DNA of 9,387 nucleotides, from positions 1 through 9,387 of the forward strand of contig CAILBF010000029.1 of the NCBI GenBank assembly GCA_903832395.1, read 5' to 3'. The position numbers and the translations under genes are program-made. This DNA comes from an uncultured Actinomycetes bacterium. GTDB taxonomy: Bacteria > Actinomycetota > Actinomycetes > Nanopelagicales > Nanopelagicaceae. Shown here in pieces: positions 5,461-9,387 of the stretch. Position 1 is the stretch's first letter, and every line of letters starts with the position of its first letter. The notes below the pieces were generated by a model that was given only the letters and a program-made list of their open reading frames with translations, did no database searches and was not told the origin of the DNA.

Positions 5461-6312
5461 ATGAAATCTATTAAGAAATCTGCGCTTGTCGCGATCGGGG
5501 TTGCCGTTGCACTCGTAATCTCTCAATCACCATCTTTCGCCGCCGTTGATTCAGCAGCTGCTGCACAACTTCCGGCCTCAGTCAAGAAATCTAAGGTCAT
5601 CAATGTAGGAATCGATGCGACCTATCGACCAAATGAGTATAAAGATGCCAACGGTAAAGCAATTGGCTGGGATGTTGATCTATTCAACGCCATTGCAGTA
5701 AAACTTGGCGTCAAGGTGAACTATGTAATTGGAACATTTGACAGCATTATTCCTGCCATTAAGGGTGGAAAGTATGATGTTGGCGTTTCATCATTCACAG
5801 ATACAAAAGAGCGCGAAGCACAAGTTGATTTCGCTAACTACTACACCGCCGGAATCCAATGGGCAGCTCCAACTGGAAAGAAAGTTAACCCAGAAGCTGC
5901 TTGCGGTCTGATTGTGGCAGTACAAACAGGAACAACTGAGGTCGATGACTTGAATGCTAAGTCAGCGGCTTGCGTTAAAGCTGGCAAGAAAGCTATCAAG
6001 CTACTTCCATATGACACGCAAGACCAGGCAAATGCTGCAGTTGTCTTAGGCCGTGCAAATGCACTCTCTGCCGATTCACCTGTAACTGAAGATGCCGTTC
6101 ACCAAAGCAAGGGCAAGATGCAACTAGCTGGTGCAATCTATGGAGCTGCTCCATATGGAATGGCAGTAGCTAAGGGATCAACTCTTGCAAAGGCAATTAG
6201 CCTTGCACTTACAGCAATGTATAAAGATGGCACGTACATGGCAATCCTCAATAAGTGGGGCGTAAGCGCTGGAGCTATAAAGACATTTGGCATCAACGGT
6301 GCCACAGCCTAA
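5461..6312 (+). CDS. Polar amino acid ABC transporter, extracellular solute-binding protein
   Basis: A 283-residue family 3 solute-binding protein that captures an amino acid outside the membrane and delivers it to the permease encoded next. Residues 1-28 form a Sec signal peptide (basic KSIKK, hydrophobic core, SPSFAA cleavage region). No lipobox cysteine is present, unlike most binding proteins of monoderm bacteria. The fold markers are INVGIDATYRPNEYKD (47-62), WDVDLFNAIA (70-79), SSFTDTKERE (110-119, Arg118 being the usual alpha-carboxylate ligand) and ALSADSPV (201-208, Asp205 the usual amino-group ligand). Cys148 and Cys171 may form a disulfide. The start at 5461 has AAGGAG ten bases upstream and gives a proper signal peptide; the in-frame ATG at 5362 does not. 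Exact ligand unknown. Confidence 0.93.
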   Translation: MKSIKKSALVAIGVAVALVISQSPSFAAVDSAAAAQLPASVKKSKVINVGIDATYRPNEYKDANGKAIGWDVDLFNAIAVKLGVKVNYVIGTFDSIIPAIKGGKYDVGVSSFTDTKEREAQVDFANYYTAGIQWAAPTGKKVNPEAACGLIVAVQTGTTEVDDLNAKSAACVKAGKKAIKLLPYDTQDQANAAVVLGRANALSADSPVTEDAVHQSKGKMQLAGAIYGAAPYGMAVAKGSTLAKAISLALTAMYKDGTYMAILNKWGVSAGAIKTFGINGATA

Positions 6313-7177
6313 AAAAGACTCTATCGAGGCAGTGCCACTGCGCCACCCATATCGGGTCGCAGTGGCACTCTTCTTAGTCCTGAGTGGAGTTGCATTTGTT
6401 ATAGATGCAGCACATCGCTCGGCCTATGACTGGAAAGCCTTTGGTAAGTATCTCTTTGACCGCAGAGTTATTAAATCTGCCGGAGTTACTTTAGAACTCA
6501 CTGTTGCCGCGATGTTTTTTGCTTTTATTTTGGGTATCGCATTCGCAGTTATGCGTAGATCTCCAAATCCGATTTTCCAGAGTATTTCATGGCTCTTTAT
6601 TTGGGTTTTTCGCGGAACTCCGGTTTATGTTCAGTTGGTATTTTGGGGACTACTTTCCACTATTTATCACAGCATATTCATTGGCATCCCGGACCTGCAC
6701 TACCACCATTTTTATTTAGGCGTTCATATCGCGCTTTCGCAAAATACTTCACTCTTTTGGATAGCTGTTGTTGGGCTCTCCCTCAACGAAGCTGCATACA
6801 TGGCTGAAATTGTTCGCGCAGGATTACTCGCCGTTGATTCCGGTCAGGAAGAGGCTGCCGCATCACTGGGCATGAGTTGGTGGACAACGATGCGTTACAT
6901 CGTTATTCCGCAGGCGATGCGCATTATTATTCCGCCCAGTGGAAATGAAATTATTTCCATGCTCAAAACTACTTCTCTGGTCACTGCCGTTCCGCTGGTA
7001 ACCGATCTTTATGCTCGTACCCGCGATATCTCAGATGAAACATATAACCCAATTCCACTTCTACTAGTGGCCTGTACTTGGTATTTATTCTTTACGACCA
7101 TCCTCATGGTTGGACAATACTTCCTAGAAAAACGATTCGCTCGAGGACACCGCCCAATGATTGCGATGAGTTCATGA
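6299..7177 (+). CDS. Polar amino acid ABC transporter permease (HisM/GlnP type)
   Basis: An integral membrane permease of the polar amino acid uptake family, forming the translocation path with the binding protein and ATPase on either side. In the frame starting at GTG 6299 it has 292 residues: a helix near 19-38, a 3-helix core starting VTLELTVAAMFFAFILGIAFA, the FRGTPVYVQLVFW motif (about 104-116), and the ATPase-contact EAA loop (about 184-213) with the pattern EAAxxxG ending IPQAMRIIIPP. A last helix lies near 252-275. The start is uncertain: GTG 6299 and TTG 6287 both fall inside the binding-protein gene (stop 6310-6312), and neither has a clear RBS; GTG is preferred as the commoner codon. 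The stop overlaps the ATPase start as ATGA (7174-7177). Translation is probably coupled throughout. Confidence 0.92.
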   Translation: MPQPKKDSIEAVPLRHPYRVAVALFLVLSGVAFVIDAAHRSAYDWKAFGKYLFDRRVIKSAGVTLELTVAAMFFAFILGIAFAVMRRSPNPIFQSISWLFIWVFRGTPVYVQLVFWGLLSTIYHSIFIGIPDLHYHHFYLGVHIALSQNTSLFWIAVVGLSLNEAAYMAEIVRAGLLAVDSGQEEAAASLGMSWWTTMRYIVIPQAMRIIIPPSGNEIISMLKTTSLVTAVPLVTDLYARTRDISDETYNPIPLLLVACTWYLFFTTILMVGQYFLEKRFARGHRPMIAMSS

Positions 7178-7938
7178 GTGCATTAATGGTCGAAGCGATT
7201 GATGTTCACAAATCTTTCGGTAGCAACGAAGTTCTAAAAGGCATTTCGTTAACAGTTAAACGCGGTGAAGTGATGTGTTTGGTAGGTCCATCGGGTTCCG
7301 GAAAATCAACTTTCTTGCGTTGTATCAATCACCTTGAGCGTATTAACTCTGGCCGTCTCACGGTCGATGGCGCCCTTATTGGTTACCGCGAGCACAATGG
7401 CAAACTCCATGAACTTAAACCTTCAGAAGCATCGGCTCAACGTGTGGGAATCGGAATGGTATTTCAGAGATTTAATCTCTTCCCTCACCTAAACGCTCTA
7501 GATAATGTCATATCGGGTTTAGTTCGCGTAAAGAAGATCGATAAATCCACCGCCGAGATGGAAGGCAAAGAGCTCCTTACCCGTGTTGGATTAGCCGATA
7601 AGTTTGAACATTTTCCAGCTCACCTTTCTGGAGGACAACAACAACGTGTGGCAATTGCGCGTTCATTGGCGATGGCGCCAAAGTTAATGCTCTTTGATGA
7701 ACCAACCTCCGCCCTGGATCCTGAATTAGTCGGTGAAGTTTTAGATGTTATGAAGAGTTTGGCAGCATCCGGTATGACGATGATTGTTGTAACCCATGAA
7801 ATGGGCTTTGCACGTGAGGTCGCCGACTCTCTTGTATTTATGGATGCCGGAGTTGTTGTTGAATCTGGAGATCCAGAGGACATTCTTTCAAATCCACAAC
7901 ACAATCGAACAAAGAATTTCCTTTCAAAAGTTCTCTAG
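7174..7938 (+). CDS. Polar amino acid ABC transporter ATP-binding protein (HisP/GlnQ type)
   Basis: A complete 254-residue ATPase that energises the importer. Motifs: Walker A GPSGSGKST (38-46), Q-loop Gln98 in MVFQRFNLFPH, signature LSGGQQQRVA (151-160), Walker B LMLFDEPTSALDP (171-183) and switch His208 in VTHEMGFA. The stretch YREHNGKLHELKPSEASAQR (71-90) before the Q-loop is an insert of the HisP type, longer than in GlnQ, so a basic or other polar amino acid is a possible but unproven substrate. The ATG at 7174 overlaps the permease stop (ATGA); the open frame reaches back to 7078 but that extension lies within the permease gene and gives no family-like sequence. Downstream, the stop is only two bases from the convergent hydrolase stop. 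Confidence 0.95.
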   Translation: MSALMVEAIDVHKSFGSNEVLKGISLTVKRGEVMCLVGPSGSGKSTFLRCINHLERINSGRLTVDGALIGYREHNGKLHELKPSEASAQRVGIGMVFQRFNLFPHLNALDNVISGLVRVKKIDKSTAEMEGKELLTRVGLADKFEHFPAHLSGGQQQRVAIARSLAMAPKLMLFDEPTSALDPELVGEVLDVMKSLAASGMTMIVVTHEMGFAREVADSLVFMDAGVVVESGDPEDILSNPQHNRTKNFLSKVL

Positions 7939-7940
7939 CG

Positions 7941-8627
7941 TCACTTCACATTGCTACGAAAAAAATCAACAGTACGCTCCCAGGAAAGTGCCGCTGCGTT
8001 CGGTGCAAAAACCTCAGGTCGGTCACTATTGAAGAAGGCATGTTGAGTTCCTGCATAATCAAAAGCAACTGCGCTCCCGCCCGATGATGTGATTTCACGC
8101 AACGCCTCTTGAATTCCAGGGGCGCTAGAGGTGCCATCACCTTCGGCGCAGTGAATCATTGCCTTCTTACCGACGTAATTCCTCCATTGGGGTGCATGAC
8201 GCTCCCATGAAGAGCCAGGATAGAAACCAACCGTTACGGTGATGTTTTCGCTCAGCGTTCCAGACCAAATTGCAAGGCTGCCACCCATACAGAAGCCAAC
8301 TACTCCGACAGAGTTCGAGGAAGTCTGTGGCAGAGATAGTAAATATGTAGATGCGTTCACAATTTCTTCACCGGCCAAATCTAACTTCAACTCCATCATG
8401 AGTTTTTTCGCCGTATCTGGTTCAGAGGCTGCCTGACCATGATACAAATCTGGCGCAAAGGCAACAAAACCTGCCGCAGCAAAGCGATCAACGATGTCGG
8501 TGATGTGTCCGACCAAACCCCACCACTCTTGAATAACAATGACTGCGGGGCCTTTGCCACTCTCTGGCAGCGCTAAATATCCCTGGCCAGTTACTCCATT
8601 GTGCTCATAACTAATTTTCTCACCCAT
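7941..8627 (-). CDS. Dienelactone hydrolase-family alpha/beta hydrolase
   Basis: A 228-residue cytoplasmic alpha/beta hydrolase. The dienelactone hydrolase features are all visible: Glu34 in IQEWWGL, the nucleophile Cys113 in the GFCMGG elbow (111-116), Asp164 in CAEGDG, and His196 in GTQHAFFN, giving the Cys-Asp-His triad. Classical members open dienelactones in chlorocatechol breakdown, but no other aromatic degradation genes are present here, so a general hydrolase role is more likely. Start: a longer frame opens with TTG at 8663, but the ATG at 8627 gives the usual N-terminus, and the extra segment coincides with a promoter (TTGCTC/17/TAGGTT). No Shine-Dalgarno lies at a normal distance from 8627, consistent with a leaderless mRNA. 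It sits 44 bases after the LysE stop and could also be read through from it. Confidence 0.92.
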   Translation of the reverse strand: MGEKISYEHNGVTGQGYLALPESGKGPAVIVIQEWWGLVGHITDIVDRFAAAGFVAFAPDLYHGQAASEPDTAKKLMMELKLDLAGEEIVNASTYLLSLPQTSSNSVGVVGFCMGGSLAIWSGTLSENITVTVGFYPGSSWERHAPQWRNYVGKKAMIHCAEGDGTSSAPGIQEALREITSSGGSAVAFDYAGTQHAFFNSDRPEVFAPNAAALSWERTVDFFRSNVK

Positions 8628-8634
8628 GGCGTTA

Positions 8635-8663
8635 AACCTAATCTCCCTAGAATTTCCGAGCAA
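8635..8663 (-). promoter_or_regulatory. Candidate leaderless promoter of the hydrolase gene
   Basis: On the minus strand TTGCTC (8663-8658), 17-bp spacer and TAGGTT (8640-8635), then seven bases to the ATG at 8627. It lies in the 44-base gap after lysE, so the hydrolase may have its own promoter. Confidence 0.45.
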
Positions 8664-8671
8664 CTCGAACT

Positions 8672-9298
8672 TTAACTAAATTTATAGAAGATAAGCAATA
8701 GAGCTAACGTGAACATGATCAGTGCAATGACACCATCTAAGATTTTCCAGAAGATAGGCCTTGACATGAACTTAGAGGCGGCTTGAGCGCCGAAGCCGAT
8801 AGAGGTAAACCACACAATGCTCGCGAATACGGCACCAAAGGCAAAATCCCATTTACTTGCTTTGAATTGCGTTCCGATTCCCCCAAGAAATATCACTGTA
8901 TCCAAGTAGACGTGAGGATTCAGAAAAGTAAAGCCTAAAGTCTTTGCAATTATTTGTTTCCTCGAAGTTTTAAATTCATTGCTTGCAACCAACGCTTGCT
9001 CTTTAAATACTGAGGCAAATGAACGCACGCCGAACCACGTCAAATATGCAACGCCAAACCATTTAATAAACTCCAGAATCATTTGGTGCCTCTGTATGAG
9101 CTGACCTAAGCCACCCACACCCAGAGTAATAAGCAGCGCATCTCCCGCGGCACATATTCCCACTACGAGTAGTACATGTTGCTTGCTTAAGCCCTGGCGT
9201 ATAACAAAGGCATTTTGGGCGCCAATGGCAATAATCAGTGATAGCCCAGTGAAGAATCCAGTTATCAACGCGAGCACGGAGTTAAGAGTAGTGGGCAT
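8672..9298 (-). CDS. LysE/ArgO-type amino acid exporter
   Basis: A complete 208-residue membrane protein of the LysE/RhtB superfamily, which exports basic amino acids such as lysine or arginine in characterised LysE and ArgO proteins. Key segments are LSLIIAIGAQNAFVIRQGL (19-37), the conserved signature near helix 1, and TFLNPHVYLDTVIFLGGIG (124-142), the second half-repeat signature with the NPxxYLD core. Six helices are predicted near 8-31, 43-65, 75-95, 117-138, 150-171 and 185-205. The ATG at 9298 follows GGATAAGG with a short four-base gap. LysE genes are often divergent from their LysG regulator, but the divergent start at 9352 does not look like LysG. Substrate is inferred from the family only. 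Confidence 0.93.
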   Translation of the reverse strand: MPTTLNSVLALITGFFTGLSLIIAIGAQNAFVIRQGLSKQHVLLVVGICAAGDALLITLGVGGLGQLIQRHQMILEFIKWFGVAYLTWFGVRSFASVFKEQALVASNEFKTSRKQIIAKTLGFTFLNPHVYLDTVIFLGGIGTQFKASKWDFAFGAVFASIVWFTSIGFGAQAASKFMSRPIFWKILDGVIALIMFTLALLLIFYKFS

Positions 9299-9308
9299 TT
9301 TGCCTTAT

Positions 9309-9328
9309 CCGTATTCACGCAATAACGG
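9309..9328. repeat. Imperfect inverted repeat between lysE and the divergent start
   Basis: CCGTATT (9309-9315) and AAT-A-ACGG (9321-9328) pair over seven bases with one bulged A, around a CACGC centre. It lies between divergent starts (lysE at 9298 minus, candidate gene at 9352 plus), a typical place for a shared operator. Confidence 0.3.
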
Positions 9329-9339
9329 CAATTTCGAGT

Positions 9340-9356
9340 TAATATCTCCATATGGA
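9340..9356 (+). promoter_or_regulatory. Candidate -10 element and palindrome at the 9352 start
   Basis: TAATAT (9340-9345) is followed by six bases and ATG at 9352, the leaderless geometry seen elsewhere in the window. The palindrome TCCATATGGA (9347-9356) is centred on the start. No clear -35 was found. Confidence 0.4.
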
Positions 9357-9387
9357 TGGTTCAGCCCTACTGAAAAGGATTCGCCAA
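9352..9387 (+). CDS. Start of a possible divergent gene, cut by window edge
   Basis: ATG at 9352 opens twelve uninterrupted codons to the edge, reading MDGSALLKRIRQ. There is no Shine-Dalgarno, but a TAATAT -10 sits exactly six bases upstream. The peptide is basic and could begin a helix-turn-helix domain (many XRE regulators start with an LLKRIR-like helix), but twelve residues are too few to assign a family. It does not resemble the usual start of LysG. Confidence 0.4.
   Translation, partial: MDGSALLKRIRQ

Noticed and set aside
7078..7173. N-terminal extension of the importer ATPase back to 7078
   Set aside because: The stretch is the permease coding region in another frame; ABC family homology starts after 7174.
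8628..8663. TTG 8663 as start of the hydrolase
   Set aside because: It adds 12 residues unlike the family and would consume the predicted promoter.
1..9387. Defence system, CRISPR array, transposon, prophage or biosynthetic cluster
   Set aside because: No repeats with spacers, transposase, integrase, nuclease/helicase pairing or synthase genes found; the genes are transporters and small enzymes.

Overview
The window looks like chromosomal DNA of a low-to-mid GC actinobacterium. I would place it near the freshwater Nanopelagicales (acI, 'Candidatus Planktophila/Nanopelagicus'-like). The basis is an actinobacterial gene set (YRAxHWD membrane protein, YceI, DinB, LysE) at moderate GC, very short intergenic gaps, and several start codons lacking a Shine-Dalgarno sequence but sitting six or seven bases after a -10-like hexamer, as in leaderless actinobacterial mRNAs. 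The assignment is inference from gene style. No rRNA, tRNA, CRISPR, insertion sequence or phage gene was seen, and no gene-free stretch exceeds about 180 bases.

Layout. Positions 1-1336 (minus): an ABC-2 type exporter, ATPase first and membrane subunit second, joined by an ATGA overlap; the membrane subunit runs off the left edge. From a 63-base divergent promoter region, the plus strand carries a small four-helix membrane protein of unknown function (1400-1888) and a larger membrane protein with two ExxE-bearing halves (1917-2924). A 180-base gap follows, holding a perfect 36-bp palindrome on the promoter of a YceI-family gene (3105-3662), which ends in a textbook terminator. Next are an aldo/keto reductase (3759-4739) and a DinB-like protein (4810-5313), each with its own promoter. 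Positions 5461-7938 encode a complete polar amino acid ABC importer: binding protein, permease and HisP/GlnQ-like ATPase, with overlapping junctions. Facing it on the minus strand, with only 2 bp between stop codons, are a dienelactone hydrolase-family enzyme (7941-8627) and a LysE/ArgO-type amino acid exporter (8672-9298). The first 12 codons of a possible divergent gene begin at 9352.

How the genes relate. The importer (uptake) and the LysE-type protein (efflux) both concern amino acids. YceI, AKR, DinB and DLH families look like a loose group of housekeeping/stress or detoxification genes, not a pathway. I see no defence system, biosynthetic cluster or mobile element. The strongest unexplained signals are regulatory: the 36-bp palindromic operator, the recurring -10/6-nt/ATG geometry, and inverted repeats over the promoters of the importer and the ExxE membrane protein.
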